Positions 44,944-52,991 of a stretch of DNA of 64,000 nt are shown here, in pieces. The translations under genes and the position numbers were made by a program. The number at the start of each line of letters is the position of its first letter. The first letter of the stretch is position 1. Source of the DNA: Gammaproteobacteria bacterium (GTDB lineage: Bacteria; Pseudomonadota; Gammaproteobacteria; Pseudomonadales; Porticoccaceae); the NCBI GenBank assembly GCA_018069465.1, contig JAGPUW010000006.1, forward strand, positions 176,970-240,969, in the 5' to 3' direction. The notes under the pieces were generated by a model that saw nothing but the letters and a program-made list of their open reading frames with translations, did not search any database and was not told the origin of the DNA.

Positions 44944-46269
44944 ATGCAAATTGCACATTTTACCGAGCGCCCCGTACGTTATCTTGCCGAGGAGCCTGTT
45001 CTGGAGAACCGCGCTTTCTTTGGTGTTTCCAATAAGTACTATGATCGAGAGAAGGCTGCTCACGATTACAATTTTTATCTCGACGAAGCCTGTTACTGCG
45101 AAGAAGTGGGTTTTGATGCGGTAGCGCTTAACGAGCACCACGGCAATCCTTTCTGCTCGGGTAGTGTTGTTAATATTGAAGCTGCGATCTTGGCGCGTAT
45201 TACGACTAAGGCTAAAATTGTCATCATTGGCAATATGTTACCCGGTGTTAAACATCCGCTTCGGGTTGCCGAAGAACTGGCAACCATCGATACCATTTCT
45301 CGTGGCCGTCTGGTGACGGGCTGGGTTCGTGGTGCGGGTAGTGAGCAGTTCTTCAACAATGCCAACCCAGCCTATAACCGTGAAATGTTCAACGAAGCCC
45401 ATTCGTTCATCATGGATTGCTGGACCAAAGACGGCCCCTGGCGCTATGAAGGTAAGCATTTTCACTATCGTCATGTGAACCCGTGGGTGAAGCCTTATCA
45501 GGAAATACCCCAGCAGTGGATTCCGGGTGTGCTGAGTGCTGAAACTGTCATGTGGTGTGCTGAGAAGCAGTACCCCTACCTCGGCTTAGGTACGGCACTG
45601 GGTCCAACCTGTGATTTGTGGGACATGTATGCCGATAAGTCGGCTGAGCTGGGTTATCAGGCTGGCCCTGAAAACTTTGGCTATCTGTTGCCTATCTTTT
45701 GTGCAGATACTGATGAAAAGGCTCAGGAGATTGGTAAGGGCTTTATTTTTGGCGGTGGTCAAAACGCCTTTTCTCGCCCTGAGCACACTCTGCCTCCAGG
45801 TTATAACTCTAAAAGCGCGATTCGCATGCTGGGTCAACAGCCTGGTGGTAGTTGGTTGGGCGTGAGTAAAGAGAAGTTGATGGCTGGTGCCGATGATAGC
45901 TGGGACGCCTCTGCCTATGACGGCTTGCGTGCCAAGCTGGTCGCCGGTTATGAAAAGGTTCAGGACCAGATGCAAATTGTTGTCGGTAGCCCTGAAACTT
46001 GTGCTCAGAAGATTAAGGACATCCTCAGCGTTATTCGCCCGGGTGTCTTTACCTGCTTTGCCGTACAGGGCAATGTTAGTGACAAGGATCGCTTGCGCAG
46101 TGTTGAGCTGTTGGGTAAGGAAGTACTGCCTGATATCCGCAAGTTTGCCGATGAAATCGGCTTGTTTGGACCCTTCGATCGTACTCCGGGTAGTGTCAAG
46201 TTGGCACCGGGCACCAAGCGTGCGCCTGTGGTTGACCGTGAAGCACTTGCCAAGCTGAATCTGTCCTGA
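44944..46269 (+). CDS. Luciferase-like (LLM class) flavin-dependent monooxygenase, long form
   Basis: The 441-residue TIM-barrel flavin enzyme has the family hallmark VALNEHHGNPF near residue 62, IIGNMLPGVKHPLRVAEE near residue 98 and a GRLVTGWVRG phosphate-binding segment. It is about 80 residues longer than usual, mainly in the C-terminal third (AIRMLGQQPGGSWLG). LLM enzymes use FMNH2 supplied by a separate reductase and O2 to hydroxylate, cleave C-S bonds or do Baeyer-Villiger oxidation. No flavin reductase gene is seen in the window. It follows the hydrolase by 23 bases and ends at a bidirectional terminator. Confidence 0.88.
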   Translation: MQIAHFTERPVRYLAEEPVLENRAFFGVSNKYYDREKAAHDYNFYLDEACYCEEVGFDAVALNEHHGNPFCSGSVVNIEAAILARITTKAKIVIIGNMLPGVKHPLRVAEELATIDTISRGRLVTGWVRGAGSEQFFNNANPAYNREMFNEAHSFIMDCWTKDGPWRYEGKHFHYRHVNPWVKPYQEIPQQWIPGVLSAETVMWCAEKQYPYLGLGTALGPTCDLWDMYADKSAELGYQAGPENFGYLLPIFCADTDEKAQEIGKGFIFGGGQNAFSRPEHTLPPGYNSKSAIRMLGQQPGGSWLGVSKEKLMAGADDSWDASAYDGLRAKLVAGYEKVQDQMQIVVGSPETCAQKIKDILSVIRPGVFTCFAVQGNVSDKDRLRSVELLGKEVLPDIRKFADEIGLFGPFDRTPGSVKLAPGTKRAPVVDREALAKLNLS

Positions 46270-46294
46270 TTTTAGTGGCGGCATGAAATAAAAA

Positions 46295-46321
46295 AGAGCG
46301 CCTTTAAGGCGCTCTTTTTTT
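46295..46321. terminator. Bidirectional intrinsic terminator
   Basis: AGAGCGCCTT and AAGGCGCTCT form a perfect 10-bp stem around one T (46295-46315), followed by a run of T and preceded by a run of A. It ends the plus-strand monooxygenase gene and the minus-strand SDR gene that converges on it. Confidence 0.9.
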
Positions 46322-46353
46322 GTCTGAAATTAAGGGTTTAGCCTCGTGCTTAT

Positions 46354-47112
46354 TTAACCTTCGAGGGAGAAGCCAGCAGTCAGGCCGCCGTCGGCAATAA
46401 ATTCAGAACCAGTGGAATAGGAGCTGTCGTCAGAGGCCAGATAGGCAGCCAGTGTCGCCATTTCTTCGGGCTGGCCAACGCGGCCCAGGGGTACCTTGCC
46501 GAAGATGCTCTCTATTGCCGACTCGTCCAGTCCCGTCTGCGTCACCATGGGTGTTAGCACGCCGCCGGGGTGAATGGAGTTGACACGAATATTATCTGGC
46601 CCCAATTCCATGGCCGCGACCTTGGTCATGCCGCGCACTGCGAATTTACTGGCGCAGTAGGCTGCACCACCGGTCATGCCGATTAAACCGTCAATGGATG
46701 AGATGTTGATAATGGAGCCACCGCCGGCATCTTTCATGGGTCCGGCAACCGTGCGCATACCAAGAAAAACACCGAGCTGATTGATCTCAATGACTTTCAT
46801 ATAGTCGGCAACGCTGCAATCGACCATGGCTTTAACCTGGACGATGCCGGCATTGTTGATCAGCACATTGAGCTTGCCAAAGCGTTCAACAGTTTCTTTG
46901 ACAGCTGCGGCCCAGGCATTTTCATCGGTGACATCCATATGAATGTAGTGGGCGGCGTCACCAATTTCGGCGGCGATCTGCTTGCCCTCTTTATCGAGCA
47001 CGTCGGTGATAACAACTTTGGCGCCGCGCTCGGCGAACAGACGTGCCTCTGCGGCACCCTGGCCACGTGCCGCTCCGGTGATCAGTGCAACTTTTCCCTG
47101 TAGGTTATTCAT
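46354..47112 (-). CDS. Short-chain dehydrogenase/reductase (tandem paralogue 1)
   Basis: The 252-residue classical SDR has GKVALITGAARGQGAAEA (TGxxxGxG cofactor site), NVLINNAGIV (NNAG), the catalytic Ser in SIINISSIDG, AAYCASKFAVRG (YxxxK) and NSIHPGGVLTP. An Asp after the second strand (VVITDVLDKEG) favours NAD over NADP. It is very similar to the SDR at 47246-48007 through the whole length, so they are tandem duplicates. The probable role is oxidation of an alcohol or reduction of a ketone in the catabolic cluster; the substrate is unknown. It ends at the shared terminator. Confidence 0.9.
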   Translation of the reverse strand: MNNLQGKVALITGAARGQGAAEARLFAERGAKVVITDVLDKEGKQIAAEIGDAAHYIHMDVTDENAWAAAVKETVERFGKLNVLINNAGIVQVKAMVDCSVADYMKVIEINQLGVFLGMRTVAGPMKDAGGGSIINISSIDGLIGMTGGAAYCASKFAVRGMTKVAAMELGPDNIRVNSIHPGGVLTPMVTQTGLDESAIESIFGKVPLGRVGQPEEMATLAAYLASDDSSYSTGSEFIADGGLTAGFSLEG

Positions 47113-47174
47113 AGCGTATTTCCTTTTTGTGGTTAATTATTTAAAGGTGAGTCGTTTTAACCCATTTAGCAGGC

Positions 47175-47201
47175 AAAAAAAAGCCCGTCGATCGACAGGC
47201 T
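47175..47201 (-). terminator. Intrinsic terminator of the second SDR gene
   Basis: On the minus strand AGCCTGTCGA and TCGACGGGCT pair (one mismatch) and are followed by eight or more T. It lies about 45 bases after the SDR stop at 47246 and separates the two SDR paralogues into different transcripts. Confidence 0.75.
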
Positions 47202-47245
47202 CTCTTTTACAGTATTCGCTGAAAAGTACTGTTTCAGCGAAAAGC

Positions 47246-48007
47246 CTAGCCTTCCAGCGCAAAGCCCGCTGTCAAACCACCATCGGCAACAAATTCAGAG
47301 CCGGTGGAGTAGGAGGCGTCGTCGGAGGCGAGATAGGCTGCCAGTGTCGCCATCTCTTCTGACTTGGCAATGCGCCCCAGAGGGATAGCTTTAAACGCAT
47401 CTTCCGCCTGCTCTTCTGTCATGCCCGTGTCATCGAGGATTTTGGTTTTTACACCACCGGGGTGGAGTGAGTTAACACGGATGCCGTGCTTACCCAACTC
47501 TAGAGCGGCGACCTTGGTCATGCCGCGTACCGCAAACTTGGTCGCACAGTAGGCAGTTGCGCCGTACATGCCCAGCAGGCCGTCGATGGATGAAATGTTG
47601 ACGATAGAGCCACCGCCCGCTTTTTTCATCGGCTCGACAACTTCGCGCATACCCAGAAACACACCAACCTGGTTGACGTTAATGACCTTGTTGTATTGCT
47701 CCAGCGTGGTGTCCTGGATTTCAACGATGGGGCTGATGATGCCCGCGTTGTTGACGAGTACGTTGAGTTTGCCGAATTTCTCGACAGTGGCGTTAACAAC
47801 ATTTTTCCAGTCTTGTTCACTGGTGACGTCGAGGCGCATATAGGCGGCGGAATCACCGATGTCTGCAGCAACTTGAGCACCTTCTTCATCCAGTACGTCA
47901 CACATCATCACCTTGGCGCCGCGAGAGGCGAACAGTCGTGCTTCTGCTGCGCCCTGGCCACGTGCTGCGCCAGTAATTAATGCTACTTTTCCGTCTAAAG
48001 CTCCCAT
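47246..48007 (-). CDS. Short-chain dehydrogenase/reductase (tandem paralogue 2)
   Basis: This classical SDR has 253 residues from the ATG at 48007, which has AGGGGA 8 bases upstream; a longer frame starting at 48151 lacks homology. Motifs match its neighbour: GKVALITGAARGQGAAEA, NVLVNNAGII, SIVNISSIDG, TAYCATKFAVRG and YSTGSEFVADGG. An Asp at the end of the second strand (MMCDVLDEEG) points to NAD. It is transcribed divergently from the LLM gene at 48283, with a 275-base spacer holding an inverted repeat that could bind a regulator. Paralogues may differ in stereochemistry or step in one pathway (inference). Confidence 0.9.
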   Translation of the reverse strand: MGALDGKVALITGAARGQGAAEARLFASRGAKVMMCDVLDEEGAQVAADIGDSAAYMRLDVTSEQDWKNVVNATVEKFGKLNVLVNNAGIISPIVEIQDTTLEQYNKVINVNQVGVFLGMREVVEPMKKAGGGSIVNISSIDGLLGMYGATAYCATKFAVRGMTKVAALELGKHGIRVNSLHPGGVKTKILDDTGMTEEQAEDAFKAIPLGRIAKSEEMATLAAYLASDDASYSTGSEFVADGGLTAGFALEG

Positions 48008-48137
48008 TGAATCTATCCCCTGAGTTGTTGAAATGAAAATTACAGCGGGCATTATTGCCCTGTCGGTATGGATCTTTTTATGCGCTGACAAATATAGTGT
48101 CTTTTGCAGTAAAAGGCGAGTCATATGCTTGTTGGCG

Positions 48138-48156
48138 AGCCGATTACTCATCGGCT
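48138..48156. promoter_or_regulatory. Inverted repeat in divergent promoter region (possible operator)
   Basis: AGCCGAT-TACTC-ATCGGCT is a perfect 7-bp inverted repeat with a 5-base centre. It lies between the divergent SDR and LLM genes, 131 bases from one start and 127 from the other. The symmetry fits a dimeric repressor such as a TetR- or GntR-type protein, but no regulator gene adjoins. Confidence 0.35.
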
Positions 48157-48282
48157 GGGATTGGGGTGGTATTGCGTTGGAGCCTTTTTTAGATTTGTTT
48201 ACCAGAGGGGGGCTGTGTAAAGATAGCCCTCATAAAACTTTAAACCTAGTCACAATAACAAATTTAAATAGAGGACTATGTC

Positions 48283-49383
48283 ATGGATATTGGCGTCTTA
48301 ATGCTGTTTCAGAATCATCCCAATTTGCCGATGGCGGATTACGATATGTACAAAAAGGAGCTGGGGGTCTGTGAAATGGCTGAGCCCCTGGGCTTTGATT
48401 CCATTTGGGCGGTGGAACATCACTTTACCGACTATACCCTGTGCCCCAATCCGATAGAAATGCTCACCTATCTGGCCGGTAAGACGGACAAAATTAAGCT
48501 GGGTACTGGGGCCATTATTATCCCCTGGCACAAGGATCCGCTACGCATTGCGACCGATGTGGCGATGTTGGATAACCTCAGTGACCGGCGCTTGTTACTG
48601 GGTATTGGCCGCGGTATTGGCCGTGTCGAGTACGATGGTTTTGGCGTTGATATGAACGATTCGCGGGGCATCTTTGAAGAATCGGCAGAGATGATTCTCG
48701 ATATGCTCGAGACCGGCCACGCCAAAGACCACGATGGCGAGTATTTCAAGCAAGTGGCTCGCGCTATTCGCCCGGCACCGCTGCCGCCTTATCTCGACCG
48801 CACTTACGTGACCTGCCAGTCGCCCGAAACCGCTGAGATTATTGCTCGCCTGGGTTTGGGCATGATGGTGTTTGCCATCTCGCCGTGGAAGTCACGGGCC
48901 GAAGATTGCCGCGTTTATCGCGAGGCTTTTCTCAAACATCAGGGCCGTGAAGCACCGCCCGTCGTCGCCAATGTTTTCGTGATGGTTGACGAAGACGGCG
49001 ATAAGGCGCGGCAGTTGGCTGAAAAGTATATGACCGACTACTGGATCTCTGCCCTGCAGCATTATGAAATGGATGGCACTCACTTTACCGATGTGAAGGG
49101 TTATGAGTTCTATGCTAAATCGGCGGGCATGATGCGCGACCGCAGTTCCGAGTCGATGGGCGACCTCTACGTCAATAATCAAATATTTGGCACGCCCCAG
49201 GAATGTATCGACCAAATGAATCATATTCAAGATTTGGCCGGGCCGGTGACCTTTAATGTTTCCTTCTCTTTTGCGGGACTGCCCTACGACATCGTGCATA
49301 AGCAGATGAAGCTGTTTGCCGAGAAATGTCTGCCGGTACTACAGTCGGCAGATGTCGGTCAGGCTGCAGATAAAGTCGCTTAA
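48283..49383 (+). CDS. Luciferase-like (LLM class) flavin-dependent oxidoreductase
   Basis: The 366-residue protein has the bacterial-luciferase fold: MDIGVLMLFQNH at the N-terminus, IWAVEHHFTDYTLCPNP near residue 43 (EHH motif), LGTGAIIIPWHKDPLRIA and LLLGIGRGIGRVEYDGFG, then YVTCQSPETAEIIARLGLG. It should use reduced flavin and O2, or F420-like deazaflavin less probably. AGAGGA lies 8 bases before the ATG. It differs from the other LLM gene (44944) in length and motifs and is not a recent duplicate. A terminator follows its stop. Confidence 0.88.
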   Translation: MDIGVLMLFQNHPNLPMADYDMYKKELGVCEMAEPLGFDSIWAVEHHFTDYTLCPNPIEMLTYLAGKTDKIKLGTGAIIIPWHKDPLRIATDVAMLDNLSDRRLLLGIGRGIGRVEYDGFGVDMNDSRGIFEESAEMILDMLETGHAKDHDGEYFKQVARAIRPAPLPPYLDRTYVTCQSPETAEIIARLGLGMMVFAISPWKSRAEDCRVYREAFLKHQGREAPPVVANVFVMVDEDGDKARQLAEKYMTDYWISALQHYEMDGTHFTDVKGYEFYAKSAGMMRDRSSESMGDLYVNNQIFGTPQECIDQMNHIQDLAGPVTFNVSFSFAGLPYDIVHKQMKLFAEKCLPVLQSADVGQAADKVA

Positions 49384-49421
49384 GTAAGGCTTTAAACAGT
49401 ACACAAAAAAGCACTTCAGGG

Positions 49422-49473
49422 CCTAAACTCGGCGTCGTTTTTCACGGCCCGGGTTTAGGACGTATTATTTTTT
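49422..49473 (+). terminator. Intrinsic terminator after the LLM gene
   Basis: CCTAAACTCGG (49422-49432) pairs with CCGGGTTTAGG (49449-49459) with one G-T wobble, and a T-rich run follows at 49466-49473. It ends the 48283-49383 gene and isolates it from the next cluster. Confidence 0.75.
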
Positions 49474-49535
49474 TCTTCGCTAGGTCCGGTAGATAGTCTG
49501 GCGGGCTGACACATTCAATCTAAAGGAAAAGCATT

Positions 49536-50315
49536 GTGGCAAGACTCAGTAAATTAAGCCGTTCAGTTAAAGGTAGTGTGGTTCACGTAACGGGCGCGGC
49601 CAGTGGTATGGGTAGGGCAACGGCAATCCTTTTCGCCGATGAGGGCGCGAAAGTCGCTGTCACCGATCGCGATATGGAAAAAGCCGAAGCGGTGGCCAAG
49701 GAGATCAATGACGCCGGTGGTATCGCCAAAGCCTGGGCTCTCGACGTCTGCGATGCGGACAAAATTATCGAAGTGACAAACGCCATTGACAGCGAATTTG
49801 GCGGTCTGGATATTCTTGTTAACAACGCCGGTCTGGGTGTGTTCGTCAAGCTGGACAGTGATAAATATGAAGAGCGCTGGCAGTTCGGCATGGACGTGCT
49901 GATCAATTCAGTACAGCGCCTGGTGCGGGCATCTCTGCCCATGTTGCGCAAAGCCGAGCACGGTCGCATTATCAATATCGCTTCGACCGAAGGGCTGGGT
50001 GCCACTGAGAACGCCGGTCCTTATACCGCAGCCAAGCACGCGGTGGTTGGCTTCACCAAATCGCTGGCTGTCGACCTTGGCCGCGAGGGCATTACCGCCA
50101 ATTGTGTTTGCCCCGGCCCGATTAAAACCCCGCTCACCGATTTTATTACCGACGAGCAAAAAGTCACCTTTGCCAAGCGCCGGGTGGCTCTGCGTCGCTA
50201 TGGCGACCCGGAAGAAGTGGCTCACGCGACCTTCAATTTTGCGCTGCCATCGGCTTCATTTATGACCGGTGTGATTATGCCGGTGGATGGTGGCCTGTGG
50301 ATTCGCAACGCTTAA
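49536..50315 (+). CDS. Short-chain dehydrogenase/reductase
   Basis: The 259-residue classical SDR starts at GTG, with AAGGA upstream. It has GSVVHVTGAASGMGRATA at the N-terminus (TGxxxGxG), VTDRDMEKAE (Asp of NAD preference), DILVNNAGLGV, the Ser of RIINIASTEGLG, GPYTAAKHAVVGF (YxxxK) and NCVCPGPIKTPL. It is more divergent than the tandem SDR pair upstream. It begins a plus-strand run of seven genes (49536-54501) with short gaps. It probably supplies a dehydrogenation step for the same substrate. Confidence 0.9.
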   Translation: MARLSKLSRSVKGSVVHVTGAASGMGRATAILFADEGAKVAVTDRDMEKAEAVAKEINDAGGIAKAWALDVCDADKIIEVTNAIDSEFGGLDILVNNAGLGVFVKLDSDKYEERWQFGMDVLINSVQRLVRASLPMLRKAEHGRIINIASTEGLGATENAGPYTAAKHAVVGFTKSLAVDLGREGITANCVCPGPIKTPLTDFITDEQKVTFAKRRVALRRYGDPEEVAHATFNFALPSASFMTGVIMPVDGGLWIRNA

Positions 50316-50352
50316 ATGAAGGGTAATACCATCAGTGTGAAGGAGAGCTGAA

Positions 50353-51204
50353 ATGGCAGATTGGCAAATTGGCGATGTCAAAATCACCAAAATTATTGAA
50401 GAGGATTCTCCCGTCCCCGGCAAGTTTGTGTTGCCGGATGCGACACCCGAGAAGTTACTGGAGATCGACTGGCTGAGCCCCAATTTCATTACCGATAGAG
50501 GCTGGCTAAAAATGAGTATCCACGCCCTGATTATAGAAACACAGGGTGTAAAAATTATGGTTGATACCTGCCTGGGCAATGATAAAGAGCGCACCACCGA
50601 AGCCTGGGCGATGCGCAAGGGATCGTTTCTTGAAGACCTGGTGGCAGCGGGTCATCCCCGTGAAAGTATCGACTATGTGATTTGCACCCACCTGCATGTT
50701 GACCACGTCGGCTGGAATACCATGCTGGTCGATGGGCAGTGGCTGCCGACCTTCCCCAATGCGCGCTATTTGTTTGGCCGCAAAGAGTGGGAGGCCTGGG
50801 AGAAAGAGCCCGATATCGAGCATTTTGGCCCGGTGCTTGAAGACTCCGTAAAGCCGGTGATCGATGCAGGTTTGGCCGACTTGGTGGCCTGCGATCACCA
50901 GGTCAACGATGAGGTGTGGTTTGAGCCCACCCACGGGCACACGGCGGGGCATATCAGTGTGCGTATATCGTCGGGTGGTGAAGATGCGGTGATCACCGGC
51001 GATATGACCCATCACCCCTGCCAGCTCGCGCGGCCCGAGTGGTCCTGCTTTGCCGACTACGATCCGCCGAAGGCCATCGACACCCGGTGGGATTTTTATG
51101 CCAAATATGTCGATAAGCAGGTGCTGGTTATCGGCACCCATTTCTCGCCACCCACGGCCGGTTACATCGTCGCCGATGGCGAGCGTTACAAACTGAAATG
51201 CTAG
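50353..51204 (+). CDS. MBL-fold metallo-hydrolase (lactonase-like)
   Basis: The 283-residue metallo-beta-lactamase fold protein has the metal motif YVICTHLHVDHVGW (HxHxDH) near residue 113, EPTHGHTAGHISV (third His) near residue 195 and VITGDMTHHP (bridging Asp). The spacing resembles N-acyl-homoserine-lactone lactonases and related enzymes found in catabolic clusters. It is likely a cytoplasmic two-metal hydrolase for an ester, lactone or thioester. AGGAGAG lies 7 bases before the ATG. It is 37 bases after the SDR. Confidence 0.88.
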   Translation: MADWQIGDVKITKIIEEDSPVPGKFVLPDATPEKLLEIDWLSPNFITDRGWLKMSIHALIIETQGVKIMVDTCLGNDKERTTEAWAMRKGSFLEDLVAAGHPRESIDYVICTHLHVDHVGWNTMLVDGQWLPTFPNARYLFGRKEWEAWEKEPDIEHFGPVLEDSVKPVIDAGLADLVACDHQVNDEVWFEPTHGHTAGHISVRISSGGEDAVITGDMTHHPCQLARPEWSCFADYDPPKAIDTRWDFYAKYVDKQVLVIGTHFSPPTAGYIVADGERYKLKC

Positions 51205-51256
51205 TACTGATTTTAACTAGTGTCTGATTTTAAAATTAACTTTTAAGGAAAGAAAA

Positions 51257-52273
51257 ATGAAAGCGACAAGATTTCATGGCGTGGGTAAGCCGCTGACGAT
51301 TGAAGAAGTTGCCGAGCCCGAAGTTGGGCCCACTGGGGTATTGGTACGTATTTCAGGTGCCGGGGTTTGCCACTCTGACCTGCACGTTATCGACGGCGAG
51401 GTCGGCACACGGCAGAAGCCGATCACTCTTGGCCACGAAAATGCAGGCATTGTTGAGGCCGTAGGTAGTGACGTTACGGATGTGGAGGTTGGCGATGGTG
51501 TGGCGGTGTTCGGTGCCTGGGGTTGTGGCAACTGTCGATACTGTGAAATGGGTGAAGAGAACCTCTGCCAGGACCCGATTTATCCGGGCATTATGGTTGA
51601 CGGCGGTTGGGCTGAGAAACTGTATGTGCCCCACTCGCGCAACTTGGTCAAGCTCAACGGCCTCGACCCCGTGGTTGCGGCTCCGCTGACCGATGCGGCA
51701 TTAACGCCCTATCGAGCGGTTAAAAAAGTACTACCCAAATTAGCCCCCGGTCGCAGTCTGGCGATTATCGGTGTCGGCGGTCTTGGCCATATGGCTCTGC
51801 AAATAGCCCGCGCTTTGGCCCCCTCTGTGCGTTTGATCGCGATTGATTTGAGCGATGAAAAATTGGCGATGGCGAAGGAATTAGGCGCTGATGTGACCAT
51901 CAATGGCAGTGGCGATGTCGGTGCCGAGGTAAAAGCGGCCACCGACGGTGCCGGTGCTGATGCCGTTATCGATTTTGTCGGTGCTGATGCAACACTGAAA
52001 AATGCTGCGGCCAGTGTCGCAGTGGCGGGCAAAATCGTGGTGGTGGGCATTGCCGGAGGCACTCTGCCGTTCACCTTCTGGGAGATTCCCCTGGAGTGCG
52101 AAGTGACCACCAGTATTTGGGGTAATCGTCAGGAGCTGAAAGAAGTCCTCGAGCTGGCAAGGTTGGGTCATATTACGCCCCATATCGAACGCCAACCGCT
52201 GGAGGCGATCAATGAAGTTGTGGCGCGTTTACACGCTGGAGAGATCAAGGGCCGCGTCGTACTCACGCCCTGA
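51257..52273 (+). CDS. Zinc-dependent alcohol dehydrogenase
   Basis: The 338-residue medium-chain dehydrogenase has catalytic zinc ligands in GVCHSDLHV (Cys) and LGHENAGIVEA (His-Glu). The structural zinc site is the four-Cys loop GCGNCRYCEMGEENLC. The Rossmann site is IIGVGGLGHMALQIA near residue 175, followed by LIAIDLSDEKLAMA (Asp, favouring NAD). It should interconvert an alcohol and an aldehyde or ketone. It lies between an MBL hydrolase and a DUF2889 gene in the same run and is probably part of the pathway. Confidence 0.92.
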   Translation: MKATRFHGVGKPLTIEEVAEPEVGPTGVLVRISGAGVCHSDLHVIDGEVGTRQKPITLGHENAGIVEAVGSDVTDVEVGDGVAVFGAWGCGNCRYCEMGEENLCQDPIYPGIMVDGGWAEKLYVPHSRNLVKLNGLDPVVAAPLTDAALTPYRAVKKVLPKLAPGRSLAIIGVGGLGHMALQIARALAPSVRLIAIDLSDEKLAMAKELGADVTINGSGDVGAEVKAATDGAGADAVIDFVGADATLKNAAASVAVAGKIVVVGIAGGTLPFTFWEIPLECEVTTSIWGNRQELKEVLELARLGHITPHIERQPLEAINEVVARLHAGEIKGRVVLTP

Positions 52274-52313
52274 TTTCCCGCAATACCGAAAGAAATAAAG
52301 AGACGTTTAACTT

Positions 52314-52952
52314 ATGCCCCTATCACCACCGAAAGCACGACAGCGCCTGCACACCCGCAAAATAGATCTCGCCGGTTATTATCGCGATGACGGCCTATGG
52401 GATATAGAAGCCCATATCGTCGATACCAAAACCTATACCTACGAGAGCAAATGGCGGGGCACGGTAGCTTCGGGCTACCCAGTACACGATATGTCGGTAC
52501 GCATGACGATTGACCGGGATCTCGTGGTGCAGGAAGTGGAAGCGGTGATGGACGTGCAGCCCTACACCATTTGCTCCAATGTGCTGGAAAACTTCCAGCG
52601 ACTTGTTGGTCTTAAAGTGGGTGGCGGCTGGAACCGGCGGGTGCGCGAAGCTGTTGGCGGTGTCGACGGCTGTACCCATATCACCGAACTATTTGGCCCC
52701 CTGGCAACAGTGACCTTTCAAACATTGTCTGCGGAATATGCAAAACAATTGATGGGTATTGAGGAGAAAGAGGAGGGCCAGGCGTCTGGCGGCAAACAAC
52801 AATCACCCTTTATGCTCAATGGCTGCTACACCTGGTCGTCGCAGAGTCCGGTGGTGGAAAAAGACTACCCGGACTTTTATCAGGCGCCTGATGTTAAGAC
52901 CTCTGGCGATGCCGACGTGAAAGCACTGCGGTTTAAAGAAAAGGCCCAATAA
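52314..52952 (+). CDS. DUF2889 domain protein
   Basis: The 212-residue protein carries the DUF2889 pattern: RQRLHTRKIDLAGYYRDDG near the N-terminus, LWDIEAHIVDTKTYTY, PVHDMSVRMTIDRDLVV and DGCTHITELFGPLATVTFQT. The domain function is not known. It occurs beside fatty-acid, sterol or aromatic degradation genes in many proteobacteria. There is no signal peptide. Its place between a Zn-alcohol dehydrogenase and an MBL hydrolase in a catabolic run suggests a ligand-binding or accessory role with a hydrophobic substrate (inference). Confidence 0.82.
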   Translation: MPLSPPKARQRLHTRKIDLAGYYRDDGLWDIEAHIVDTKTYTYESKWRGTVASGYPVHDMSVRMTIDRDLVVQEVEAVMDVQPYTICSNVLENFQRLVGLKVGGGWNRRVREAVGGVDGCTHITELFGPLATVTFQTLSAEYAKQLMGIEEKEEGQASGGKQQSPFMLNGCYTWSSQSPVVEKDYPDFYQAPDVKTSGDADVKALRFKEKAQ

Positions 52953-52991
52953 ATTGCCAATAATTGCTGTGTACCGTTTGCTTGTTCGTCG

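Noticed and set aside
45586..46284. A 232-codon minus-strand frame opposite the long LLM gene
   Set aside because: The LLM protein on the plus strand has clear family motifs over the same bases; the opposite frame is by-product of codon bias.
50506..51141. A 211-codon minus-strand frame opposite the MBL hydrolase
   Set aside because: The plus-strand gene carries the HxHxDH motif and a good ribosome site; the antisense frame shows no family features.
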